This document shows, piece by piece, positions 8,453 through 17,643 of a stretch of DNA of 64,000 nucleotides; positions within the stretch are counted from its first letter, which is position 1; each line of letters opens with the position of its first letter. The stretch is from CAZTZL01 sp964617625. Lineage in GTDB: Bacteria; Zhuqueibacterota; QNDG01; DSAB01. Location: NCBI GenBank assembly GCA_964617625.1, contig CAZTZL010000001.1, forward strand, positions 49,149-113,148, read 5' to 3'. The position numbers were made by a program, and so were the translations under genes. The notes under the pieces are model-generated. The model was not told the DNA's origin. It searched no databases and saw nothing but the letters and a program-made list of their open reading frames with translations.

Positions 8453-8881
8453 ATGAATCAGTCAGACAATGATTTCTTTAGGGAGTTGATCTCGGTATTC
8501 AAATTGGAATCTGAAGAGCATATCCAGATGATCAAAAAGGGGCTGGATGAGTTTGAAAGCGATTCGCCAGAGGGTGCCGCTCTGGATGATATTCTTGAGC
8601 GTGTACATCGTGCGGCTCACAGTTTGAAAGGGGCAGCCCGCACCATTGGTCTTACTGATATAGAACCTGTTTGCCAGGCAATGGAAAGTGTTTTCAGTGT
8701 TTATAAAAGAAAAAAAATCGCACCTGCTTCAGAGATTATTGTGCTTATGCAGCAGGCTGTGGATCAATTAGGCAAGATTTTGTTGTCAATTAACGAAGAG
8801 GGACAAGTATCGGGAGATAAAAGCGGGCTGGTCCGTCTCATGGATGAAATGAATAAACAACTCTCTGTAATGAGTGAATAG
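8453..8881 (+). CDS. Stand-alone histidine phosphotransfer (Hpt) protein
   Basis: The 142-residue protein is a single Hpt four-helix domain with phospho-accepting H56 in AAHSLKGAARTIG. It has no kinase or receiver domain. Its N-terminus (NDFFRELISVFKLESEEHI) is strikingly similar to the P1 domain of the CheA encoded 45 bases downstream (DDFYRELLSMFKIEAEEHI), so it probably arose by duplication of that P1 domain. It could take phosphate from CheA P4 or shuttle between receivers of the cluster. GGAG lies seven bases before the ATG. Confidence 0.88.
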   Translation: MNQSDNDFFRELISVFKLESEEHIQMIKKGLDEFESDSPEGAALDDILERVHRAAHSLKGAARTIGLTDIEPVCQAMESVFSVYKRKKIAPASEIIVLMQQAVDQLGKILLSINEEGQVSGDKSGLVRLMDEMNKQLSVMSE

Positions 8882-8926
8882 AATTTTTAATATCATGTGC
8901 GTTATACCGATAGTTTTGGAGCAAAG

Positions 8927-11317
8927 ATGCAATTAAAAGAAGATGATTTCTATCGAGAACTTCTGTCGATGTTTAAAATCGAAGCGGAAGAACATATAAA
9001 GAATATGTCTTCCGGATTGCTTGATCTTGAAAAAATTACGGATCAGAAAGAAAAGGCTGGAATTATTGAAACAGTTTATCGGGAGGCGCACAGTCTAAAA
9101 GGAGCGGCCAGAGCTGTCAATATCAATGATATAGAATCTCTTTGTCAAGTTCTGGAAAGTATATTTGCAAAACTGAAGCATCAAAATATGGTATTATCGC
9201 CTCAATTATTCGATGTTATGCATCGTGCAGTGGATACACTTAACGATCTGATTACAGATCCGGATAAAACCGATATTAAGGAAATATTAAAGAAACTCAT
9301 AAAATTGGAAGATGGGGGAACAGTAGAGAAAGAAAAAAAGGAAGAAAACCAGCAGGAAAAATCTGAAAATGTGACCAATATAGAAAAGACAAAACCGGTT
9401 GAATCAGCCAATGAATTGGATGAACATAGTGAAGAAGTTGCTATAGAGAAATCCGAAGAAAAAATAGAAGAAAAAATAGAAGAAAAAGAAAAAACACCCG
9501 ACAGAAAAGTATCGGCAGAGCAGGACAAGTCTTTATTGTCGGATACGGTCCGGATTTCTACTAAAAAACTGGATTCGCTTCTTCTTGAAGCTGAAGAAAT
9601 GTTGGCCGTCAAATTAACTGCGAGACAGTATTCCACTGATTTACGGGAATTGGTTTCGACCTTTGATACATGGAAAAAAGTGTGGGAGGGGCAATATCCC
9701 GATATCAAACTGGCAAAACAGTTTTTGGAAAAGATTGAGAAAGAGGGTGAAGACGGCAAAACAGGATCCTCTTTTTATCAGCTGATTGAATTTCTTTACT
9801 GGAACAGCGAATATATTAAATCGCTCGAAACACGGATCGTCAATCTTTCCAAATTGGCAGAGGGAAATGCTTACTTGCTCAGCGGGATGGTGGATAACTT
9901 GCTTGAGGACATGAAATCGGTTCTTATGCTTCCCTTTTCGACGCTTTTGAAAATATTCCCCAAGATGGTGCGGGATATTTCACGTGATCAGGAAAAAAAT
10001 GTGGATTTGTTGATAAGAGGAAGTACGATTGAAGTGGATAGACGCATTTTGGAAGAACTCAAAGATCCTTTTATTCATTTGATTCGAAATTGCATTGATC
10101 ATGGAATTGAAAAACCCGATGTACGGAAAAAAATCAAGAAATCTTCGGTCGCGACTATTTCAATTGGTGTTTCTGAGTTGAGCGGCAACAAAGTCGAAAT
10201 TATTATTTCTGATGACGGCGGTGGAATCGATTTGGAAAGAGTGACACAGGTTGCCGTTAAAAAGGGGATCATTAAAAAAGAAGAAGCCGGGAGATTATCC
10301 GAACAGGAAAAATTAGCTCTCATTTTTCAATCGGATGTTTCAACAAGTCCAATCATTACGGAAATGTCCGGAAGAGGATTGGGTATGGCGATTGTCCGTG
10401 AGAAGATTGAAAAATTGGGTGGTATGATTACACTTGAAACAGAGCTTCATGTCGGAACGACTTTCAGAATTACTTTGCCCGTTACTCTTGCTACATTTCG
10501 AGGTATTTTGGTTCAGGCAGGAGAACAAATGTACGTTGTACCGACATCGAGTGTGGAACGTGTTGTTCGCGTCGAAAAAAATGATATTAAAACTGTGGAA
10601 AATCGAGAGACAATCAAAGTAGATGATCAGGTGCTGTCCTTTGTGCAACTCGCAGATATTCTAAGACTGGGAAACACAAGAGGCAGACGTAATTTTGAAT
10701 TTATAAACGCGTTGATCTTGGAAGTGGCTGACAGAAAAATTTCTTTTGGGGTCGATCGCGTCATCAATGAACAGGAAGTTTTGGTCAAAGATCTTGGACG
10801 ACAACTCACAAGGGTGCCCAATGTTGCAGGAGCAACAATTTTGGGGTCGGGCAAGGTTGTTACAATTTTAAATGTATCTGATTTGATGAAATCAGCTATC
10901 AGACTTGCTATCGATTCGACAAAGGCCACCTTAACGGAGGAAGGTACAGTGAAAACAAAATCGATTTTAATTGCCGAAGATTCCATTACGTCAAGAACCC
11001 TGTTGAAAAATATCTTAGAATCAGCAGGATATAAGGTTAGGACAACAGTGGATGGTGTTGATGCTTATACTGCATTGAAGTCCGATAATTACGACTTGGT
11101 GGTTTCGGATATTGAAATGCCCAGGATGAATGGTTTCGAGCTTGTTTCGAAGATAAGGGGCGACAAAGATGTGGCTGAACTGCCTGTCGTTTTGGTAACC
11201 GCCCTTGAATCGAAAGAGGACCGTGAAAAGGGAATCGATGTAGGTGCGAATGCCTACATTGTAAAAAGGAGTTTTGACCAAAGCAATTTGCTCGACGTGA
11301 TTCAGAAGCTCATATAG
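8927..11317 (+). CDS. cheA: CheA histidine kinase fused to a C-terminal receiver domain
   Basis: The start is ATG 8927 with GGAG at 8918-8921; it aligns with the neighbouring Hpt protein, and a GTG 30 bases upstream has no ribosome site. Domain order in 796 residues: P1 Hpt (H55 in AHSLKGAARAV), an acidic/lysine linker (~135-200, many EEK repeats) where a P2 domain might stand, P3 dimerisation, P4 ATPase (LIRNCIDHGIEKP N-box, ISDDGGGID, GRGLGMAIV), P5 CheW-like regulatory domain (~515-660), and a receiver (~681-796, acceptor D728, lysine in IVKRSFDQ). CheA-REC fusions are typical of FrzE-like or alternative-function chemosensory pathways. The receiver may act as a phosphate sink or an output switch. 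Confidence 0.95.
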   Translation: MQLKEDDFYRELLSMFKIEAEEHIKNMSSGLLDLEKITDQKEKAGIIETVYREAHSLKGAARAVNINDIESLCQVLESIFAKLKHQNMVLSPQLFDVMHRAVDTLNDLITDPDKTDIKEILKKLIKLEDGGTVEKEKKEENQQEKSENVTNIEKTKPVESANELDEHSEEVAIEKSEEKIEEKIEEKEKTPDRKVSAEQDKSLLSDTVRISTKKLDSLLLEAEEMLAVKLTARQYSTDLRELVSTFDTWKKVWEGQYPDIKLAKQFLEKIEKEGEDGKTGSSFYQLIEFLYWNSEYIKSLETRIVNLSKLAEGNAYLLSGMVDNLLEDMKSVLMLPFSTLLKIFPKMVRDISRDQEKNVDLLIRGSTIEVDRRILEELKDPFIHLIRNCIDHGIEKPDVRKKIKKSSVATISIGVSELSGNKVEIIISDDGGGIDLERVTQVAVKKGIIKKEEAGRLSEQEKLALIFQSDVSTSPIITEMSGRGLGMAIVREKIEKLGGMITLETELHVGTTFRITLPVTLATFRGILVQAGEQMYVVPTSSVERVVRVEKNDIKTVENRETIKVDDQVLSFVQLADILRLGNTRGRRNFEFINALILEVADRKISFGVDRVINEQEVLVKDLGRQLTRVPNVAGATILGSGKVVTILNVSDLMKSAIRLAIDSTKATLTEEGTVKTKSILIAEDSITSRTLLKNILESAGYKVRTTVDGVDAYTALKSDNYDLVVSDIEMPRMNGFELVSKIRGDKDVAELPVVLVTALESKEDREKGIDVGANAYIVKRSFDQSNLLDVIQKLI

Positions 11318-11336
11318 CTCTCTGGGGAAAATAATA

Positions 11337-12392
11337 ATGATTAAAGTATTGATTACAGAAGATTCACCGGTTGTCCGCGGATATTTAAAGCACATTTTGG
11401 ATTCCGATCCGGATATACAGGTTGTTGGGACGGCAAAAGACGGAGAAGAGGCAGTTCGTATGGCTCCGGTCAGTAAACCGGACGTCATTACAATGGATAT
11501 TCATATGCCCAAAATGGACGGTTTTGAGGCGACTCGTAAAATTATGGAAACCAGTCCGATTCCGATTGTGATTGTCAGTGCAAGCTGGAATCCTGAAGAA
11601 GTGGATAAAACATTCCGCACGATGGAAGCGGGGGCCGTAGCGGCCCTTGAAAAACCCAGGGGAATGGGACACGCTGATTCTGAATCGTCCGTTAAGGAGC
11701 TGATTCAAACTGTAAAATTGATGTCCGATGTCAAAGTAGTAAGAAGATGGAGTCCAAAGGCAAAGGCGGATAAAAGTGAAAAATGTAAGATAAAACCTGT
11801 AGAGGAATCTCTTCGAAAGGATTTGGATATTCAAATTGTGGCCGTTGGTGCTTCTACGGGCGGTCCCGTTGTTCTGCAACAAATTCTATCAGGATTGCCG
11901 AGTCAGTTTAAAGTTCCGATTGTTATTGTCCAGCACATCGCACCTGGTTTTTTGCCTGGTCTTGCAGATTGGCTTACCAAGACAACCAATTTTTCCGTTA
12001 CAATTGCGAAAAAAGGAGAAAAATTAAAACCAGGAATGGCATATTTGGCCCCTGACGGATTTCAAATGGCCATTGACAGTAAATTCCATGTTCAGTTGGA
12101 TGAAGAAGCGCCGGAATACCATTTGTGTCCGTCTGTTTCCTATCTCTTTCGATCTGTCGCTCATATTTATGGTAAAAGGGCTATAGGCGTGCTGTTAACC
12201 GGCATGGGAAAAGATGGGGCCAGTGAATTAAAAATGATGAATGATAAAGGAGCCATTACGATTGCACAGGATAAAGAGAGCTCGGTTATTCATGGGATGC
12301 CCGGCGAAGCAATCAAATTGGGGGCAGCTTCGTATGTGCTTTCAACGACTCAGATTCCAGAGAAATTGATAGAACTTGTGCCGATCAATTAA
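11337..12392 (+). CDS. cheB: CheB protein-glutamate methylesterase/deamidase
   Basis: The 351-residue protein has the normal CheB layout. An N-terminal receiver (phospho-acceptor D54, MDIHMPKMDG) is joined by a ~45-residue charged linker to the methylesterase domain. The catalytic triad is S173 (GASTGGP), H200 (VQHIAPGF) and D293 (TGMGKDGA). It removes the methyl groups that CheR adds to the MCP and is activated by phosphate from CheA. It begins 19 bases after cheA, with GGGGA before the ATG. No CheD, CheC, CheX or CheZ is encoded in the cluster, so adaptation here appears to rest on CheR/CheB alone. Confidence 0.95.
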   Translation: MIKVLITEDSPVVRGYLKHILDSDPDIQVVGTAKDGEEAVRMAPVSKPDVITMDIHMPKMDGFEATRKIMETSPIPIVIVSASWNPEEVDKTFRTMEAGAVAALEKPRGMGHADSESSVKELIQTVKLMSDVKVVRRWSPKAKADKSEKCKIKPVEESLRKDLDIQIVAVGASTGGPVVLQQILSGLPSQFKVPIVIVQHIAPGFLPGLADWLTKTTNFSVTIAKKGEKLKPGMAYLAPDGFQMAIDSKFHVQLDEEAPEYHLCPSVSYLFRSVAHIYGKRAIGVLLTGMGKDGASELKMMNDKGAITIAQDKESSVIHGMPGEAIKLGAASYVLSTTQIPEKLIELVPIN

Positions 12393-12442
12393 TAAATGAA
12401 TGGCCATAACTATTCTGATTTATAAAAAAGGAAGTGAAAATC

Positions 12443-15400
12443 GTGGAAAGGCAGAGAAAAAACATCAATATTGGAATTGAAATTCTGGTGGTCGAGGATA
12501 GCCCGACTCAGGCGATGCATCTTAAATATACGCTCGAGCAGCACGATTACCACGTGATCATCGCCAAAGACGGAAAAGATGCGCTTTTGCAGATGAAAAC
12601 CCGTAAACCCACAATTGTGATAAGCGATATTATTATGCCGGAAATGGACGGATACGAACTCTGCCGTCAAATCCGTTCCGATGAAAATCTGAAATATATT
12701 CCGGTGATTTTACTGACCCAGTTAGTCGATCCCAGAGATGTCATTCGCGGGCTTTTGAGCGGCGCGGATAATTTTGTGACAAAACCATATAGTGAGCAAT
12801 TTCTCATTTCGAGAATTCAATACATTCTGGCCAATCAGGAACTGAGAAGAAATGCCATAACAGAGATGGGGATCGAAATCTTTTTTGCGGGCCAGAAACA
12901 TTTTATTACATCGGACAGGATGCAGATTCTGGATCTTCTTTTCTCGACGTTTGAAAACGCAGTTCAGCGAAATCAGGAATTGGAACAGGCGAACAAAGAA
13001 CTTCGGAACGCGCTTGAAACAATCGAGACGATCAATGAAGTATCCGAAAAGTTGAACCGGTCTTTGATGCCTGCGGACGTTGCCGAAGCGGTGGCAGTGG
13101 GAATCAAAAAATTGATCGATTACGATGACTGTACGATCTACCGAATCAGCGACGAAGAGCAATATCTTGTCCCTGTGTATTTTGGGAAAAGCAAAATAGA
13201 GGATGACAAGGATGTTCAGATCGATCGCCTTAAACTTGAAGTAGGGGAAGGAATTACTGGTTATGTTTTTGCCAAAGGCAAAGCCGAGATGATCAGCGAT
13301 GTTTCCAAACATCCAAAAGTAAGTTATCCCGACGGTACTGTGCCTCCCAAAGAATCCATACTTGCCGTCCCACTGCAGTACGAAAACCAAACAAAGGGTG
13401 TTATCACGCTTCTGAAAAAGGGATTGCATCAGTTTGCAGATGCCCATTTACGCATACTGACAATACTGGCAGGTCAGGCTGCTGTTGCAATGGAAAATGC
13501 CCGTCTCATGCAGGAGGAAAGAAGAAGAACTTCCCAGCTTTCATTGATCAATGAAATCTCCATGAAAACCGCATCTACTCTGGATATCGAGGAATTGTGC
13601 CGTATTGTGGTTGATTCGGTTCGCAGCGGTTTTGGATATGCCCATATTATTTTAATGTTAATGGACGAAGAAGCTGGAGATTTGTTTCTCCAGGTTCAAT
13701 CCGGACCTTATTCGGAATCCTATACTGACAATTTCCGGCAGAAACTGAATGAGGGACTGATTGGAAAAGCAGTGACGACCGGAGAGACTGTCGTACAGGG
13801 AAGAGCTTCAGAAAATCCAGACTACGTGCCTGTTAATTCCGAAATACAATCGGAACTGGCGATTCCAATCAAAAAAGGCCAGAAACTGTTGGGTGTTCTG
13901 GATATGGTCAGCAATAAAATCCGCGCTTTTGACGAAATTGATATTGCCATGATGAAAACACTGGCGGATCAGGTTGCGATGGGAATCGAAAATGCCAGAC
14001 TATACGAGAGTGAAAAGAAAAGCAAGGAACTTGCCCAGGCGGCAAGCCGGGCCAAGAGTGAGTTTCTGGCAAACATGAGTCATGAAATACGTACGCCGAT
14101 GAACAGTATCATCGGATTCTCGGACCTGCTTATTCAGGAACATCTTCCAGAAGAATTGGGAGATTTTGTCCGCACAATTAAAATGAATGGTGAAGAACTT
14201 CTTCATATCATCAATCAGATTCTCGATCTGGCTAAAGTGGAAACAGGTCGAATGGAAGTGGAGTGCATTGAATTCGATCTTCAGAAGTTGACCAAAGATA
14301 TCTATCAGTTGATGCGTCCGCGCGTTCTCGATAAAGGGCTGGCATTTAAAGTCGTTTCCAATCCAGAACCGTTGCCGTTAATTGACAGTGACCGGACCAA
14401 GATTCGTCAGATTCTTGTCAATCTGATCGGGAATGCAGTGAAATTTACCGAGGAAGGTCAGATTCAGCTTGAAATCAATATCGAAAAGACAAAAGGCGCA
14501 AAAGGCATATTAAACGCTTGCGTCAGTGATACGGGGATTGGCATTCCTCCTGAAAAAAGAACACATATCTTCGAAGCATTCACCCAGGCCGATGCATCCA
14601 TGACAAGAAGATTCGGAGGAACGGGACTCGGTTTGACGCTCTGTAAAAAAATGATCGAACTGCTTGACGGGAAATTATGGGTCGAATCTGAAGAAAAAAA
14701 GGGGAGTAAATTTTCTTTCTCGATCCCGGTAAAAATTCTTACCCAGAAAGAAAAAGAAACTTACGAACCTGAAGAGGTTATTTCAGATGAAAATCGATCT
14801 ACGTTGGATTCAGTCAATTCGATAATTAAAAACAGGCCTGTCTCTGTGGAATGGGGACCAGGGGGCAAGAAAAAACGGTCTCCGCTCGTTCTTCTGATTG
14901 AAGACAATGCCAGCACGGTGGATTTGCTGAGACGGTATCTGGAAAAGGACGGATATCAGGTTCAATGCAGCACGAATGGTGAAGATGGTGTCATGAAGGC
15001 AAAATTCTATCGGCCGGATGCCATTGTTCTGGAAATTCTGCTTCCGGGAAAGATGGATGGATGGGAAGTCTTGCGGATGTTAAAGTCGAGCAAGCTGACG
15101 AAAGATATTCCTGTTATTGTGTGTTCGGTTCTTTCGAATCAGAAGAAGGCATTCAGCCTCGGAGCCGTGGAATATTTTGAGAAACCGGCAAGAGAGAAGG
15201 CCATACTTGACACATTGCACCGGTCCATAGGAATGCCCACAGACAAGAAGAAAGAGATACTGGTTGTTGATGATGACAAGAGTGTCCTTATGCTTTTTGA
15301 AAAACTTCTTAACCAGCAGGGATTTAAAGTTAAAACATTCGACAGCGGACTTGCTGTTATCGACTATTTGAAGGAAGACAGAAATATCGCATTGATGATT

Positions 15401-16327
15401 CTGGATCTATTGATGCCGGATATAGATGGTTTTGAAGTTCTGGAAACATTAAAAAGATCAAAGAAAACCAAAGACATTCCAGTCGTCATTTATACAGGCA
15501 AAAAATTGACTTCAAAGGATCGTTCAAGGCTGAGTTCGCGTTACGAATTACTGCTTCAGAAAACTCGTGAAACGCCGGATACTTTATTGAAACAGTTGAA
15601 CAGCCTGGTCAATAAGAAAATCGAAGTTGAACAAAAGGCACTTCCGAAATCCCGAGGGGAAATTCTTCTTGCAGAAGATGATCCGTCCGGACAAAAACTA
15701 ATGAAACATTTATTGAACCGCATGGGGTATCAGGCAGATCTGGCTTCGACCGGCAAGCAGGTTTTGGACAAACTTCAGAAGAAAGACTATCATGTCGTAT
15801 TGATGGACATGGAAATGCCGGAGATGGATGGTTTTACTGCAACACGAGAAATCAGGAAAGAGAATCGATATCAAGATCTTCCTATTATTGCATTGACCGC
15901 CCATGCAATGAAAGAACATAAAGAAAAAACACTCAATGCAGGCTGTACGGATTATCTGTCCAAGCCGGTCAACAGCACAAAACTCGAAAAAATGTTGGAA
16001 AAATATATGCCGCCGGTTCCTGTTGAAAAAACGGAGACAGTCCAGCAGAGCAAAGAGGAAGATGAGATGATGGCTGAACTGGCGAAATTTTTCGTTTCTG
16101 ATCTGGGACAACGTATTCAACAGTTTGATTTGGACGTGACCAGTCGAAATAAGGATGAGGTTGTCCGATTTGGGCATTCCTTAAAAGGTACAGCCGGATC
16201 TTATGGATTTCCAAAATTTTCGAATATCGGAAGCCACATCGAAAAGGAAGGCATGGCAGAACATTGGGAAAAAATAACTGTTTTACAAAAGCAGTTAATT
16301 GATGAATATAAACTTCTGGGACAATAA
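12443..16327 (+). CDS. Large hybrid histidine kinase: REC-GAF-GAF-HisKA-HATPase-REC-REC-REC-Hpt
   Basis: GTG 12443 is preferred (AGGAAG eight bases upstream); another GTG at 12434 lies inside that site. The 1,294 residues have no transmembrane segment. In order: receiver 1 (D62), a coiled-coil, two GAF domains (~200-350 and ~370-520), HisKA with H547 (MSHEIRTPM), an HATPase domain ending with [12 protein letters not shown], receiver 2 (~815-930), receiver 3 (D988), receiver 4 (D1122, [10 protein letters not shown]) and Hpt (H1245, [13 protein letters not shown]). In receiver 2 the usual acceptor Asp is Glu864 (IVLEILLPG), so it should not be phosphorylated. This looks like a complete cytoplasmic phosphorelay in one chain. 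Its signal (probably small molecules through GAF) is unknown. Confidence 0.93.
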   Translation: MERQRKNINIGIEILVVEDSPTQAMHLKYTLEQHDYHVIIAKDGKDALLQMKTRKPTIVISDIIMPEMDGYELCRQIRSDENLKYIPVILLTQLVDPRDVIRGLLSGADNFVTKPYSEQFLISRIQYILANQELRRNAITEMGIEIFFAGQKHFITSDRMQILDLLFSTFENAVQRNQELEQANKELRNALETIETINEVSEKLNRSLMPADVAEAVAVGIKKLIDYDDCTIYRISDEEQYLVPVYFGKSKIEDDKDVQIDRLKLEVGEGITGYVFAKGKAEMISDVSKHPKVSYPDGTVPPKESILAVPLQYENQTKGVITLLKKGLHQFADAHLRILTILAGQAAVAMENARLMQEERRRTSQLSLINEISMKTASTLDIEELCRIVVDSVRSGFGYAHIILMLMDEEAGDLFLQVQSGPYSESYTDNFRQKLNEGLIGKAVTTGETVVQGRASENPDYVPVNSEIQSELAIPIKKGQKLLGVLDMVSNKIRAFDEIDIAMMKTLADQVAMGIENARLYESEKKSKELAQAASRAKSEFLANMSHEIRTPMNSIIGFSDLLIQEHLPEELGDFVRTIKMNGEELLHIINQILDLAKVETGRMEVECIEFDLQKLTKDIYQLMRPRVLDKGLAFKVVSNPEPLPLIDSDRTKIRQILVNLIGNAVKFTEEGQIQLEINIEKTKGAKGILNACVSDTGIGIPPEKRTHIFEAFTQADASMTRRFGGTGLGLTLCKKMIELLDGKLWVESEEKKGSKFSFSIPVKILTQKEKETYEPEEVISDENRSTLDSVNSIIKNRPVSVEWGPGGKKKRSPLVLLIEDNASTVDLLRRYLEKDGYQVQCSTNGEDGVMKAKFYRPDAIVLEILLPGKMDGWEVLRMLKSSKLTKDIPVIVCSVLSNQKKAFSLGAVEYFEKPAREKAILDTLHRSIGMPTDKKKEILVVDDDKSVLMLFEKLLNQQGFKVKTFDSGLAVIDYLKEDRNIALMILDLLMPDIDGFEVLETLKRSKKTKDIPVVIYTGKKLTSKDRSRLSSRYELLLQKTRETPDTLLKQLNSLVNKKIEVEQKALPKSRGEILLAEDDPSGQKLMKHLLNRMGYQADLASTGKQVLDKLQKKDYHVVLMDMEMPEMDGFTATREIRKENRYQDLPIIALTAHAMKEHKEKTLNAGCTDYLSKPVNSTKLEKMLEKYMPPVPVEKTETVQQSKEEDEMMAELAKFFVSDLGQRIQQFDLDVTSRNKDEVVRFGHSLKGTAGSYGFPKFSNIGSHIEKEGMAEHWEKITVLQKQLIDEYKLLGQ

Positions 16328-16328
16328 G

Positions 16329-17453
16329 ATGAAACCGGAAAATATGACTATTTTGACTGTGGATGATACACCGGCCAATATTCGCTTGTTGACACATTAT
16401 CTGGAAAAACAGGGATACCATGTGATCACGGCTGAAGACGGTTTTGAAGGATTCAAGGCAGCTATTCTTTATCATCCTGATCTGGTTCTTCTGGACATTA
16501 TGATGCCGGGTACAGATGGATACGAAGTCTGTGAATTACTCAAAGCGGAAGAGGAGACCAAAGATATTCCAGTCGTATTTCTGACAGCAAAAACCGATGT
16601 CGAAGATAAAATTCGCGGTTTTGAACTGGGAGCAGTTGATTATATTACCAAACCTTTTAATTTGGTTGAAATATCAACACGTGTTCAAACACAGCTTCAT
16701 TATAAACATCTTCAGGGTCAGACACAGCGCTTCTATCAAATATTTTCTCAAACGAAGAATATTGCCAACACGGACATTTCGTTCAATCTAACAGAAAAAA
16801 AACTAAATATTATTCTTGATGATGCACGGAAAAATTTGAAAAAAATTGAAAAAAATGATACCGATGGGTCACTGGTTAAAAAAGAATATGAAAAGACACT
16901 TCACGATATTAAAAACGTTGTTAATTTTATCCACTCGGAAAAGCCATTTTGGGATGATATGGAACATCCGTTCGATTCAATTAATCTAAACATGCTGATG
17001 GAAGATATTGTTGATATTCTGCAGAATCAGGATGATGGTCCTATATGGGACATTGAATGTACAAGGCTTGACCGGCCGGCTGTCATATCGGGAAATCTTG
17101 CCAAACTTCAATTCGGACTGCTTAATTTTTTCACACATGAAATCAATACCGATATGCAACCCTGTACGGTTGAAATTGCTTTAAAGGATATCGAATTACC
17201 GGAATCTATTCTTCAGAAAACAGATTATAAAACGGATGAAAATTTTTACTGTCTGGATATTATTTCCAAACATATACATGCGAAACAGGATGATCTCCAA
17301 GACGATCCAAATATTTTGTCAGGGAAAGGGAATAAATCAAGTCTCCCAATAATCAATCTTCAATCTGTGATCCAGATGCACAATGGTCTGTTCGATATCA
17401 AAACGGAAGAGGGTGACAAAACGAAAGTTTCGATCTATCTACCCAAAGCCTGA
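16329..17453 (+). CDS. Response regulator fused to a degenerate histidine-kinase-like ATPase domain
   Basis: ATG 16329 follows the hybrid-kinase stop by one base; GGGA about seven bases upstream may be the ribosome site. Residues 1-125 are a normal receiver (acceptor D56 in LLDIMMPG, TKPF lysine). Residues ~125-215 are helical without a recognisable HisKA motif. Residues ~225-374 follow the order of an HATPase domain (LLNFFTHEI where the N-box should be, and GNKSSLPIINLQSVIQMHNG where GLGLAI belongs) but lack the catalytic Asn and the glycine-rich lid. It is probably an inactive kinase used for binding, controlled by the receiver. Its coupling to the hybrid kinase suggests it is a phosphorelay target. 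Confidence 0.78.
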   Translation: MKPENMTILTVDDTPANIRLLTHYLEKQGYHVITAEDGFEGFKAAILYHPDLVLLDIMMPGTDGYEVCELLKAEEETKDIPVVFLTAKTDVEDKIRGFELGAVDYITKPFNLVEISTRVQTQLHYKHLQGQTQRFYQIFSQTKNIANTDISFNLTEKKLNIILDDARKNLKKIEKNDTDGSLVKKEYEKTLHDIKNVVNFIHSEKPFWDDMEHPFDSINLNMLMEDIVDILQNQDDGPIWDIECTRLDRPAVISGNLAKLQFGLLNFFTHEINTDMQPCTVEIALKDIELPESILQKTDYKTDENFYCLDIISKHIHAKQDDLQDDPNILSGKGNKSSLPIINLQSVIQMHNGLFDIKTEEGDKTKVSIYLPKA

Positions 17454-17527
17454 TTATCTTTTTACTTATACCAACCGCTCTATACTGTTTCCTTTATGTG
17501 CCAGAATTAATCGAATAAGCTATTTTC

Positions 17528-17561
17528 CGTAAAAATCGGAAAGCTCTATTGGATTTTTACG
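17528..17561 (+). other. Inverted repeat in the cluster-3' / thiC-5' spacer
   Basis: CGTAAAAATC (17528-17537) and GATTTTTACG (17552-17561) are perfect reverse complements around a 14-base loop. It may end the chemosensory transcript, but no T-run follows directly, so factor-independent termination is uncertain. The rest of 17454-17643 shows no TPP riboswitch (no CTGAGA or ACCTGATC core), although thiC follows. Confidence 0.45.
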
Positions 17562-17643
17562 AAAATATTTATTATATTTTCAATGGATTAACTATAGAGT
17601 CCCATTCTCTATTTATTTGATTTATCAAAAGGAGCAACTATTT

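Noticed and set aside
9202..9759. 185-residue minus-strand frame opposite cheA, rich in serine and phenylalanine
   Set aside because: It mirrors the lysine/glutamate-rich CheA linker in antisense, has no ribosome site and no recognisable domain.
12722..13447. 241-residue minus-strand frame opposite the hybrid kinase GAF region
   Set aside because: The plus-strand GAF domain is convincing, and the antisense product has no family features.
17454..17643. TPP riboswitch before thiC
   Set aside because: Expected from the gene, but the conserved core words are absent on the plus strand.
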